The notes beneath the pieces were generated by a model. It saw only the letters and a program-made list of their open reading frames with translations. It was not told the DNA's origin and ran no database searches. The translations under genes and the position numbers were made by a program. A stretch of 20,662 nt of DNA from Collinsella sp. (GTDB lineage Bacteria > Actinomycetota > Coriobacteriia > Coriobacteriales > Coriobacteriaceae): contig JAHYYK010000024.1 in the NCBI GenBank assembly GCA_019425005.1, forward strand, positions 16,451 to 37,112, written 5' to 3'. This document shows, one piece after another, positions 1 through 6,083 of this stretch (positions are counted from its first letter, which is position 1; the number at the start of each line of letters is the position of its first letter).

Positions 1-89
1 ACACGCTCACCAGCGAAGAGGTCGAGAAGGCGCACCAGAAGATCGTCACCAAGGTATGCAAGGGCGTAAACGGCGAGGTCCGCGGATAG
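1..89 (+). CDS. pheT: Phenylalanine--tRNA ligase beta subunit, C-terminal end (partial)
   Basis: The window opens inside a reading frame whose first complete codon is at base 3 and whose TAG stop is at 87-89. The 28 visible residues begin TLTSEEVEKAHQKIV and end in a short basic tail. This resembles the extreme C-terminus of bacterial PheT, where the anticodon-binding (FDX-ACB) domain typically ends in a 'TLTDEEV...HQKIV' helix. PheT is the large subunit of the tetrameric enzyme that charges tRNA-Phe in the cytoplasm. Only the tail is visible, so the assignment rests on a short pattern recalled from the family. A hairpin terminator and a new promoter follow about 110 bases later, so this gene ends its own transcription unit. 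Confidence 0.7.
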   Translation, partial: TLTSEEVEKAHQKIVTKVCKGVNGEVRG

Positions 90-200
90 GGCTTGCGCTG
101 GGGTATGGGTCAGCGGTGGTTGCCGCCGAGTCTTACGTGACCGCTATGCTCGATATAAGGCACCGTTGAGCCTTCATATATGACACGCGCATTACATAAC

Positions 201-232
201 GGCGTGCTGCTTTGTCGGCAGTGCGCCGTTTT
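201..232 (+). terminator. Probable terminator hairpin after pheT
   Basis: A 10-base-pair stem (201-210 with 218-227, including two G-U pairs) closes a 7-base loop and is followed by GTTTT. The U-run is short, so termination may be incomplete. The hairpin overlaps the promoter of the downstream nickel importer. Confidence 0.5.
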
Positions 233-240
233 GCTATGAT
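212..240 (+). promoter_or_regulatory. Promoter of the nickel ECF transporter operon
   Basis: TTGTCG (212-217) and TATGAT (235-240) are separated by 17 bases, and a TG at 232-233 gives an extended -10 element. This fits a housekeeping sigma factor promoter well. Transcription would start near 247, just before the inverted repeat at 251-278, an ideal position for a repressor. Confidence 0.6.
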
Positions 241-250
241 AGCCCGCGGC

Positions 251-278
251 GTGTTACGAATCTTACAATGCGTAACAC
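251..278. promoter_or_regulatory. NikR-like operator (GTGTTAC-N14-GTAACAC)
   Basis: A perfect 8-base inverted repeat (GTGTTACG at 251-258, CGTAACAC at 271-278) lies just downstream of the predicted transcription start and 58 bases before nikM. Written as half-sites it is GTGTTAC-N14-GTAACAC. As I recall, comparative genomics described GTGTTAC-N13/14-GTAACAC as the NikR site in deltaproteobacteria such as Desulfovibrio and Geobacter. The palindrome is directly visible; assignment to a NikR-type nickel repressor is inferred from that match and the downstream gene. Confidence 0.6.
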
Positions 279-335
279 TGACAAGGTGATTTAAGCGGCG
301 TTGCAATTCTGTGCGCCGATAACCGGGAGGCGTAC

Positions 336-1421
336 ATGCACATTCCAGATAATTATCTGTCTCCGCAGACCGATGCCGTCATGGCAGTGGCGATGGTGCC
401 CGTGTGGGTTCATTGCATCAAGAAGGTGCGCGCCACGCTCGACCGCGAGCACATGGCTTTCCTGGGCATCTGCGCCGCGTTCTCCTTCCTGCTCATGATG
501 TTCAACGTGCCGCTGCCCGGCGGCACCACGGGTCACGCCGTCGGCGGCGCGCTCATCGCGCTGCTGCTGGGCCCGGAGGCCGCGGCCATTGCTGTCTCGG
601 TCGCGCTGGCGCTACAGGCACTGCTGTTTGGCGACGGCGGCATCCTGTCCTTTGGCGCCAACTGCTTTAACATGGCCTTCGTGCTGCCGTTTGCCGCTGC
701 TATCGTGTTCCGTGCGCTCAACAGCCGTCTGCACGACAAGAGCTGGGGTACCTCGGTTTCGGCCATCGTAAGCGGCTGGGTCGGCCTGTGCCTGGCGGCC
801 CTGTGCGCGGCAATCGAGTTTGGTATTCAGCCGATGCTCTTTACCAACGCTTCGGGCGCGCCGCTGTACTGCCCCTTCCCACTGTCTATTGCCATTCCTG
901 CCATGATGATCCCGCATATGCTGGTTGCCGGCGTGGTCGAGGGCGTGGCGACGGCTGCGATTTACGGTTTCATTAAGAAGACGGCGCCGAGCGTTATCGT
1001 CGGGCCCGAGGCCGTCGATGGCCAGCTTGCTGCCGAGGGCGCTGCTGCCAAGAAGACCTCGCTGGTCCCCACGCTCATCCTGGTCGCCGTGCTTGTCGTG
1101 GCCACGCCGCTGGGCCTGCTGGCCACGGGTGACGCCTGGGGCGAGTGGGACGCTGAGGGCGCCGCGACCGCCGTTCAGGAGGCTGGTGACAACAGTCTGC
1201 AGACTTCGGTCGGCCTCGATACCCCGACCTTTGCCGACGCTCTGCCCACGGGCGATTATCTGCAGGCCTATTCTGAGGAGCAGGGCCTTGGCTTTGCCGG
1301 CCAGGCCGCGATGTATATTCTTTCGGGCGTGATTGGCGTGGCGGTGCTCACCATCGCATTCCGTCTGATTTCGCTGACGGTCAAGGAAAGCGGTGCTCAT
1401 GGCAATAGCCGAGCTGCCTAG
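336..1421 (+). CDS. nikM: Energy-coupling factor nickel transporter, substrate-binding NikM with fused NikN-like domain
   Basis: This is a 361-residue integral membrane protein of the CbiM/NikM family, the S component that captures Ni2+ or Co2+ for an ECF-type ABC importer. It begins MHIPDNYLSP; the N-terminal Met-His and His67 (in GGTTGHAVGG) match the metal-ligand positions known from NikM structures. Several hydrophobic helices fill residues 10-215. A second region from about 244 carries a membrane segment, a PLGLLATGDAWGEW stretch, a polar loop and a final membrane helix (326-346), matching the NikN/PDGLE-type domain often fused to NikM. The ATG follows GGGAGG by five bases. The NikR-like operator upstream favours nickel over cobalt. 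No cobalamin riboswitch signature was seen. Confidence 0.85.
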   Translation: MHIPDNYLSPQTDAVMAVAMVPVWVHCIKKVRATLDREHMAFLGICAAFSFLLMMFNVPLPGGTTGHAVGGALIALLLGPEAAAIAVSVALALQALLFGDGGILSFGANCFNMAFVLPFAAAIVFRALNSRLHDKSWGTSVSAIVSGWVGLCLAALCAAIEFGIQPMLFTNASGAPLYCPFPLSIAIPAMMIPHMLVAGVVEGVATAAIYGFIKKTAPSVIVGPEAVDGQLAAEGAAAKKTSLVPTLILVAVLVVATPLGLLATGDAWGEWDAEGAATAVQEAGDNSLQTSVGLDTPTFADALPTGDYLQAYSEEQGLGFAGQAAMYILSGVIGVAVLTIAFRLISLTVKESGAHGNSRAA

Positions 1422-2235
1422 CTGGCTTGCGGTCGAGCAGCGTTACGAGCCCGCGGGGGTTCGGCATCGTGTGATGCAAAAGAATGTCCTGCACCTGGCG
1501 AGCCTGCTTGAGCGGGTTCGCCTGGGTGGAGGTGCGCACGAGGGCGGGTCGATGGTCGACCGCGCCCTTTCTTGCGTTTCGGCTCCGGTGCGCCTGGTGG
1601 GGATGTTCGTTTGCGTTCTGTGCGTGTGTCTGACGCAAAGTCCGCTGTACCTCATGTTGATGGCGGCAATCGCGCTGGTGCTGGTCGCGGTGCGCCCCGC
1701 ACGCGGGCTGCGCGCAACTTTTGTGCCGGCGTTGGCTGCCGCGGGGCTCGCGGTGGTTCTGGCGCTGCCCGCCTTGCTGCTGGACGCTTCTGCCGCGGGC
1801 GCCATGCTCAAGATTGCGCTCAAGACCTTCATTAATGTGTCGCTGGTGCTGGGTGTTTCGTGGACCCTCACGTGGAGCCGCATGTCAGCGGCGCTCAAGA
1901 TGCTGCATCTACCCGACGAAGTTATCTTTACGTTTGATATGGCGCTCAAGCACATCGAGGTACTGGGTCGCACGGCGCACAATCTGTGCGAATCGGTCAT
2001 GCTACGCAGCGTTGGCCGTGCGCCTGAGGGATTTTCGCGTACCGATTCGATCGCGGGTATCATGGGCATGACCTTTATCAAGGCGATGGAATGCAGCCGC
2101 GCGATGGACGAGGCTATGCTGTGCCGCGGCTTTGCCGGTGCGTATCCGGTGCCCGCGCGGAGCGGCTTTGGCTGGCGCGATGCCGTTTACGTGGCCGTTG
2201 TGGTGCTGCTCGCCATGTTGTGCGCGGTGCTGTAG
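1399..2235 (+). CDS. nikQ: ECF transporter transmembrane component, CbiQ/NikQ family
   Basis: This 278-residue membrane protein is the T component that links the nickel-binding NikM to the ATPase. Hydrophobic helices lie near residues 65-115 and 125-150, with a last one at the C-terminus. The cytoplasmic coupling region includes ALKMLHLPDEV and the family hallmark around AMDEAMLCRGFAG, where the Arg-Gly helix contacts the ATPase groove. The ATG at 1399 is chosen because AAGGAAAG lies eight bases upstream; a GTG six bases earlier is too close to that site. The start overlaps the end of nikM by 23 bases, indicating translational coupling. The N-terminal 60 residues are more polar than usual. 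Confidence 0.85.
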   Translation: MAIAELPSWLAVEQRYEPAGVRHRVMQKNVLHLASLLERVRLGGGAHEGGSMVDRALSCVSAPVRLVGMFVCVLCVCLTQSPLYLMLMAAIALVLVAVRPARGLRATFVPALAAAGLAVVLALPALLLDASAAGAMLKIALKTFINVSLVLGVSWTLTWSRMSAALKMLHLPDEVIFTFDMALKHIEVLGRTAHNLCESVMLRSVGRAPEGFSRTDSIAGIMGMTFIKAMECSRAMDEAMLCRGFAGAYPVPARSGFGWRDAVYVAVVVLLAMLCAVL

Positions 2236-2279
2236 CGCGGGCGACCGAGCCGTCGATGTGAGTAGGGAAGGGCGACGTT

Positions 2280-3050
2280 TTGGCAAACGATACGAATGAC
2301 GCGATGGGCGCGAGCGGTGCTGCTGGCGCCGAGACAACGCCGCTCATCGAGCTGCGCGACGTGGTGTTTTCCTATGCGGGCCATACGGTTGTCGATGGTG
2401 TGTCGTTGCAGGTCGATCGCGGGGAGCTCGTTGCGCTGCTCGGCCCCAACGGCTGCGGTAAGACGACGATTATGCGCCTTATTAACGGCCTTGAACTCGC
2501 AGACGCAGGGGCATACCTGTTCGACGGGCACGTGATCGATGCGGCGTTTCTAAAGGATTCCGCGGCCGCTCAGCGTTTTCATCAGCGCGTGGGCTTTGTG
2601 TTCCAGAATGCCGACGCCCAGCTGTTCTGCGCTACGGTGGGCGAGGAAGTTGCTTTTGGTCCCGCGCAGATGGGGCTGCCGGCAGACGAGCTCGAGCGCC
2701 GCGTGCGCGATGCCATGGGGCTGTTCCAGGTTGCCGACCTTGCCGGCGCCTCTCCCTATCAGCTTTCGGGCGGGCAAAAGAAGCGCGTGGCGCTGGCCGC
2801 GGTTGTGTCGATGAACCCCGATATCCTGGTGCTTGACGAGCCTACCAACGGACTTGACGAGGACTCATGCGACATCGTGGTCAACTTTCTACTGGCCTAT
2901 GTTACTGCCGGCAAGACGGTCTTGATGAGCACACATCACCAGGATTTGGTGCGACGCCTGGGTGCCCGCGCCATCTATATCGATCGATATCATCATGTGG
3001 TCGAGGCACCTTCGCCGTCGTATGGAACCGAAAGCGGTGCTACGGACTAG
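2280..3050 (+). CDS. nikO: ECF transporter ATP-binding protein, CbiO/NikO family
   Basis: This 256-residue cytoplasmic ATPase powers the importer. Walker A is GPNGCGKTT, the ABC signature is LSGGQKKRVALA, Walker B is ILVLDEPTNGLD and the switch histidine lies in MSTHHQDL. The Q-loop stretch VGFVFQNADAQLF is typical of CbiO/EcfA proteins. The best start is TTG at 2280, eight bases after GGGAAGG; an in-frame ATG at 2304 is an alternative. Only one ATPase gene is present, so it probably works as a homodimer, as in NikMNQO and CbiMNQO systems. The gap to nikQ is 44 bases, so the three genes form one operon. The last residues are serine-rich and unremarkable. Confidence 0.9.
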   Translation: MANDTNDAMGASGAAGAETTPLIELRDVVFSYAGHTVVDGVSLQVDRGELVALLGPNGCGKTTIMRLINGLELADAGAYLFDGHVIDAAFLKDSAAAQRFHQRVGFVFQNADAQLFCATVGEEVAFGPAQMGLPADELERRVRDAMGLFQVADLAGASPYQLSGGQKKRVALAAVVSMNPDILVLDEPTNGLDEDSCDIVVNFLLAYVTAGKTVLMSTHHQDLVRRLGARAIYIDRYHHVVEAPSPSYGTESGATD

Positions 3051-3095
3051 TTGCTGCGTAGAGCGTGCGTAGCCGCCCGCGTGGCTTTGCCGTGA

Positions 3096-3104
3096 TGGTA
3101 TAGT
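3096..3104 (+). promoter_or_regulatory. Possible extended -10 promoter for the phospholipase-like gene
   Basis: TGGTATAGT is a good extended -10 element, 26 bases upstream of the chosen ATG. No convincing -35 box is visible at the normal distance, so the call is tentative. The gene could also be read through from nikO, which ends 45 bases earlier without a clear terminator. Confidence 0.35.
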
Positions 3105-3129
3105 TATCCAGGTTTTTATGGGGGTGGCT

Positions 3130-3978
3130 ATGCCAAGCTGGAACATTCATATCGCTCAAACGGAGCGTTTGCTGGAGCGCACCGGTGCGCTTGCCAATAG
3201 CGTGCGCGACCGCAATGCCTTTTTGTTTGGCTGCGTGGTTCCGGATATCTTCGTGGGCTATATGGTCCCTGGCATCGCCGATCCCATCCCGTACCGCATT
3301 ACGCACTTTGCCAAGCCTGAGCCCATCCCTAAGCCTCGTGAGCATGAGTTCTGGGATACCTATGTGGCACCGTTGCTTAAAAGTTCGCCCACCGGTGAGC
3401 CGGCCGCGGCGACCTCGATTATCGAGGAGCGCGAGCGACTGAACCGCGTGCACTATCCCCAGCGCTACAAGGATGCCGAGCCGGTTGTCGCTCCCGGCGC
3501 CTGTGAGTTCTCGCTTGCGTCCGAAGATGTGGCGCAGTCGCTGCTCGATTTAACGCTGGGCGTCTGGTCGCATCTGGTGGCTGATACCGTATGGAATACG
3601 CGCGTGAACCAGTACCTGGAGGCGCACGGCGGCAAGCCGTGTGAGGAGTTCCGCATTAAAAAGCAAGGCGACTTTGACTGGTTTGGCAAGACGCTCGGCA
3701 TTGTTTCGATTCCGCGCGCGACCGATCGCCTGTATACTGCGGCGACGCGTTTTGGGCAGTATCCCATCCATAAAGAATATGTGCTCAAGACCATCGGCGT
3801 CATGCACGAGATTGTGCGCGAAAACCCCGGCGAGCCCGATCATCCGCCGTATCGCCTGCTAACCGAGGAGTTTTTCGATGCAACGTTTACCGAGGTCATT
3901 GAGCTAACCGAGGCAGGCTTTGCGGCTCGCGTTGCTGCTTCTGACGTTCCCGCAGTCCCCCTGATCGCTAGCTGCTAG
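3130..3978 (+). CDS. Zinc-dependent phospholipase C-like family protein
   Basis: This 282-residue protein begins MPSWNIHIAQTERLL and resembles the bacterial zinc-dependent phospholipase C-like family (Zn_dep_PLPC). Likely metal ligands are His7, Asp39 (in FGCVVPDIF), His59 and the pair His148/Asp152 in GVWSHLVADTVWN. No signal peptide is evident, unlike secreted clostridial phospholipases, so it may be a cytoplasmic hydrolase of unknown substrate. The ATG at 3130 follows GGGGGTGG by two to three bases; the ATG at 3118 has no ribosome binding site. It converges on pyk and shares its terminator. The family assignment is good; lipid hydrolysis itself is not shown. Confidence 0.8.
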   Translation: MPSWNIHIAQTERLLERTGALANSVRDRNAFLFGCVVPDIFVGYMVPGIADPIPYRITHFAKPEPIPKPREHEFWDTYVAPLLKSSPTGEPAAATSIIEERERLNRVHYPQRYKDAEPVVAPGACEFSLASEDVAQSLLDLTLGVWSHLVADTVWNTRVNQYLEAHGGKPCEEFRIKKQGDFDWFGKTLGIVSIPRATDRLYTAATRFGQYPIHKEYVLKTIGVMHEIVRENPGEPDHPPYRLLTEEFFDATFTEVIELTEAGFAARVAASDVPAVPLIASC

Positions 3979-4112
3979 CCGGCCGGCTTAACGGTGAACA
4001 GTTCATTCCAATTGACCAACGGCTCCCGTCGCAGGGCGTCTTCGGTGGTGCGCTCGGCATCGGAGAGGCTTGCGACTGAACACAAATCGATGATGCGGCA
4101 TACGAAGAAGGT
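3975..4112 (-). pseudogene. Possible gene-fragment remnant between phospholipase-like gene and pyk terminator
   Basis: On the minus strand an open stretch of 45 codons runs between two TAG codons and has no start codon. Its translation contains SDAERTTEDALRREPLVNWN and ends NELFTVKPAG. It reads like the natural C-terminus of a protein, and its third codon positions are GC-rich like the neighbours. Nothing drives its expression; the pyk terminator lies just upstream on that strand. It may be the stump of a lost gene or chance. I do not recognise the family. Confidence 0.2.
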
Positions 4113-4115
4113 CTA

Positions 4116-4152
4116 AAAAGGGCCCGGAAGGCAAAGCCTTCCGGGCCCTTTT
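4116..4152. terminator. Bidirectional intrinsic terminator shared by phospholipase-like gene and pyk
   Basis: A perfect 17-base-pair stem (4116-4132 with 4136-4152) closes an AAA loop. The stem starts with an A-run and ends with a T-run, so it works for both convergent genes. It lies 29 bases past the pyk stop codon on the minus strand. Confidence 0.92.
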
Positions 4153-4180
4153 GCAATGCAAGCGTGCTTGCAAGTGCGAT

Positions 4181-5641
4181 TTAGCGCACCTGAGCGACGT
4201 AAGCGACGTTGGTCGAGGAGACCTTGTCCTCGAGCTGAACACTCATGCGGGGATCGCCGGCGGTAGCGACGGTCAGATCGCCGGCCTCGACGTAGCCGAG
4301 CTCCTTAGCGGTCTCGATCGCCTTGACAATCGTGCCGTTGACGGTGCCCTGGGTAATCTCGGCCTGGTGCGGGATAACGCCCCAGTACATGATCATCTGC
4401 TGGACGGCCCACTCGTGGCGGGAGAACGCGCAGATCGGCATGTTGGGACGGAAGTGCGAGATCAGGCGAGCGGTACGACCGGTGGTCGTCGGCACGGTGA
4501 TGCACTTGGCGCCAACGGTGGTAGCCATGTTCACAGCGGACATACCCACAACGTTGTTGACGACGCGGGTGCCGTGAGCATCGGCCGGAACCTCGAGCGG
4601 AGCGTGAGCCGGGAGGTACTTCTCGGTCTCGAGAGCAATGCTGGCCTGCATCTTGACGGCCTCGACCGGGTACTTACCGGCAGCGGACTCGCCAGAGAGC
4701 ATGACGGCGTCGGTGCCGTCGTAAATGGCGTTAGCAACGTCGGCAACCTCGGCGCGCGTCGGGCGCGGGTTCTGCTGCATGGAGTCGAGCATCTGCGTAG
4801 CGGTGATAACGGGCTTGTAGGCCGCGTTGCACTTGGCGATGATCTCCTTCTGGATGTGGGGAACGAGCTCGGGCTTAATCTCGATGCCCAGGTCGCCACG
4901 GGCGACCATGATGCCGTCAGAAGCCTCGAGGATCTCGTCGAAGTTCTCGACGCCCAGGGCGCACTCGATCTTCGGGAAGATCGTCACGTGCTCGCCGCCG
5001 TTCTCGCGGCAAAGCTCACGGATGCCGCGGACGGACTCGCCGTCACGGATGAAGGAAGCGGCGATGTAGTCGATGTTCTCGGTCAGGCCAAAGAGGATGT
5101 CCTGACGATCGCGCTCGGTGATGGCGGGGAGCGAGATGTTGACGTTGGGCATGTTGACGCCCTTGCGCTCGCCGATCAGGCCGTCGTTCTTAACGACGCA
5201 GGTCATGTCCTGGCCGTCGACGGACTCGACCTCGAGGGCAACCAGGCCGTCATCGATCAGGATGAGGGAGCCCTTCTCGACCTCGGAGGGCAGAGCCAGG
5301 TAGTCGAGGGAGATGTGCTCAGCGGTGCCGTGGAAATCCTCGGACGTGGGCTGAGCGGTGACGACGATCTTGTCGCCGGTCTTGACGGCAACCTTCTTGC
5401 CATCGACCAAAAGGCCGGTGCGGACCTCGGGGCCCTTGGTGTCGAGCAGGATGCCGACGGGCATGCCGAGCTCCTTGGAAATACGGCGGACGCGCTCGAT
5501 GCGACCGTGGTGCTCGTCGTAGGAGCCGTGCGAGAAGTTAAAACGGGCGACGTTCATGCCCGCCTTGATCATCTCGCGGATGGTCTCGTCGCTATCGCAG
5601 GCGGGACCCATGGTGCATACAATCTTAGTGCGCTTGTACAT
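4181..5641 (-). CDS. pyk: Pyruvate kinase
   Basis: This 486-residue cytoplasmic glycolytic enzyme converts phosphoenolpyruvate and ADP to pyruvate and ATP. The N-terminus MYKRTKIVCTMGPA, the NFSHG segment (Arg33, Asn35 and Ser37 near the phosphate site), LLDTKGPEVRTG, the catalytic-lysine segment FPKIE, the Mg2+ and substrate loop MVARGDLGIE, and ATQMLDSM followed by NPRPTRAE are all present in the right order. The length matches the compact bacterial form without the extra PEP-utiliser domain seen in many Firmicutes. AGGTCTGAATG context with GGAGGT five bases upstream sets the start. The gene stands alone, ending in the shared bidirectional terminator. Confidence 0.97.
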   Translation of the reverse strand: MYKRTKIVCTMGPACDSDETIREMIKAGMNVARFNFSHGSYDEHHGRIERVRRISKELGMPVGILLDTKGPEVRTGLLVDGKKVAVKTGDKIVVTAQPTSEDFHGTAEHISLDYLALPSEVEKGSLILIDDGLVALEVESVDGQDMTCVVKNDGLIGERKGVNMPNVNISLPAITERDRQDILFGLTENIDYIAASFIRDGESVRGIRELCRENGGEHVTIFPKIECALGVENFDEILEASDGIMVARGDLGIEIKPELVPHIQKEIIAKCNAAYKPVITATQMLDSMQQNPRPTRAEVADVANAIYDGTDAVMLSGESAAGKYPVEAVKMQASIALETEKYLPAHAPLEVPADAHGTRVVNNVVGMSAVNMATTVGAKCITVPTTTGRTARLISHFRPNMPICAFSRHEWAVQQMIMYWGVIPHQAEITQGTVNGTIVKAIETAKELGYVEAGDLTVATAGDPRMSVQLEDKVSSTNVAYVAQVR

Positions 5642-5704
5642 TCAGACCTCCATCTGACATCGTCTTGCGCTGATAGATAAACCATAAGAAATAAAACCGA
5701 GATG

Positions 5705-5735
5705 ATTATAACGAAATGCCGACCGAATACCCCAA
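5705..5735 (-). promoter_or_regulatory. Probable pyk promoter
   Basis: On the minus strand a perfect TATAAT (5705-5710) has a TTGGGG at 5730-5735 with 19-base spacing, slightly long. The surrounding DNA is markedly AT-rich for this window. The predicted leader is about 60 bases, with the GGAGGT ribosome binding site at 5646-5651. Confidence 0.4.
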
Positions 5736-5935
5736 AAAATCGACCGTATGCCGAAATGGAAGTTCATTTTTTGCGGGAAAAACGGTATATGAAAAATCTT
5801 TACCAACCACTCCAACCGCTGCTATCTGGGAGATATGTCAGTTTGGCGATGTGCCGAAGAAAAAACGTTTTACCAATGTTGAGCATCACACGGTCTGCAC
5901 CGTTGCGTGCGGACCATATTTCCAAACCGATTGTT
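5736..5935. other. AT-rich intergenic spacer between pyk and the P-type ATPase
   Basis: This part of the divergent 442-base gap is clearly richer in A and T than its surroundings. Short open frames cross it on the plus strand but lack ribosome binding sites and family resemblance, so no gene is called. One hairpin is visible: 5892-5900 with 5907-5915, nine pairs including one G-U, with a six-base loop and no U-tract. Its role is unknown. Confidence 0.4.
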
Positions 5936-5965
5936 TTGGCTAGACGCGTCGCTTTGGGGTACCAT
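5936..5965 (+). promoter_or_regulatory. Possible promoter of the P-type ATPase gene
   Basis: TTGGCT (5936-5941) and TACCAT (5960-5965) are separated by 18 bases. The predicted transcription start near 5972 would place the RNA's 5' end a few bases before the structured leader at 5980. Both boxes are imperfect. Confidence 0.35.
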
Positions 5966-5979
5966 AACTCCACTATCAA

Positions 5980-6076
5980 CTGCCGCTCAGCACGGCAGCC
6001 TTGATGAGCCCTTGCCCTTCTCCTGGGAATTATGATCGGGCATCAATCTGCTGAGTGGCCCGAATCCCAGGAGGGG
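5980..6076 (+). promoter_or_regulatory. Structured mRNA leader that can hide the ribosome binding site (candidate riboswitch)
   Basis: Several long helices can be drawn. Helix 1 pairs 5982-5992 with 6049-6059 (11 pairs, one G-U). Inside it, helix 2 pairs 6001-6006 with 6041-6046 and, after a two-base bulge, 6009-6011 with 6038-6040. Helix 3 pairs 6020-6028 with 6065-6073 (nine perfect pairs, extendable by G-U and C-G pairs to 6076) and buries the AGGAGGGG ribosome binding site. Helix 3 can form with helices 1 and 2 as a pseudoknot. It can instead form with a short inner stem, 6037-6041 with 6058-6062, plus a 5' hairpin, 5980-5985 with 5993-5998, which excludes helix 1. Such exchange is typical of translational riboswitches. 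I do not recognise a known class. Confidence 0.55.
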
Positions 6077-6083
6077 ACTCTAT

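Noticed and set aside
90..335. Possible cobalamin riboswitch before the cobalt/nickel-type transporter
   Set aside because: No B12-box-like GCCACTG core or long multi-stem leader is present. The short leader holds a palindromic operator instead.
4151..5680. A 509-codon open frame on the plus strand covering all of pyk
   Set aside because: It is antisense to a clear pyruvate kinase and its composition (rich in Asp, Gly, Leu, Val, His) is the mirror of GC-rich pyk codons. It would also have to be read through the shared terminator stem. No family resemblance.
5702..6004. Short plus-strand open frames in the AT-rich gap before the ATPase
   Set aside because: No ribosome binding site, no recognisable motif and composition unlike neighbouring genes; they overlap the pyk promoter and the ATPase promoter and leader.
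5980..6076. Assignment of the ATPase leader to the Mg2+ M-box, Mn2+ yybP-ykoY or NiCo riboswitch
   Set aside because: The conserved loop sequences I remember for these classes are not visible, so the leader is reported as unclassified.
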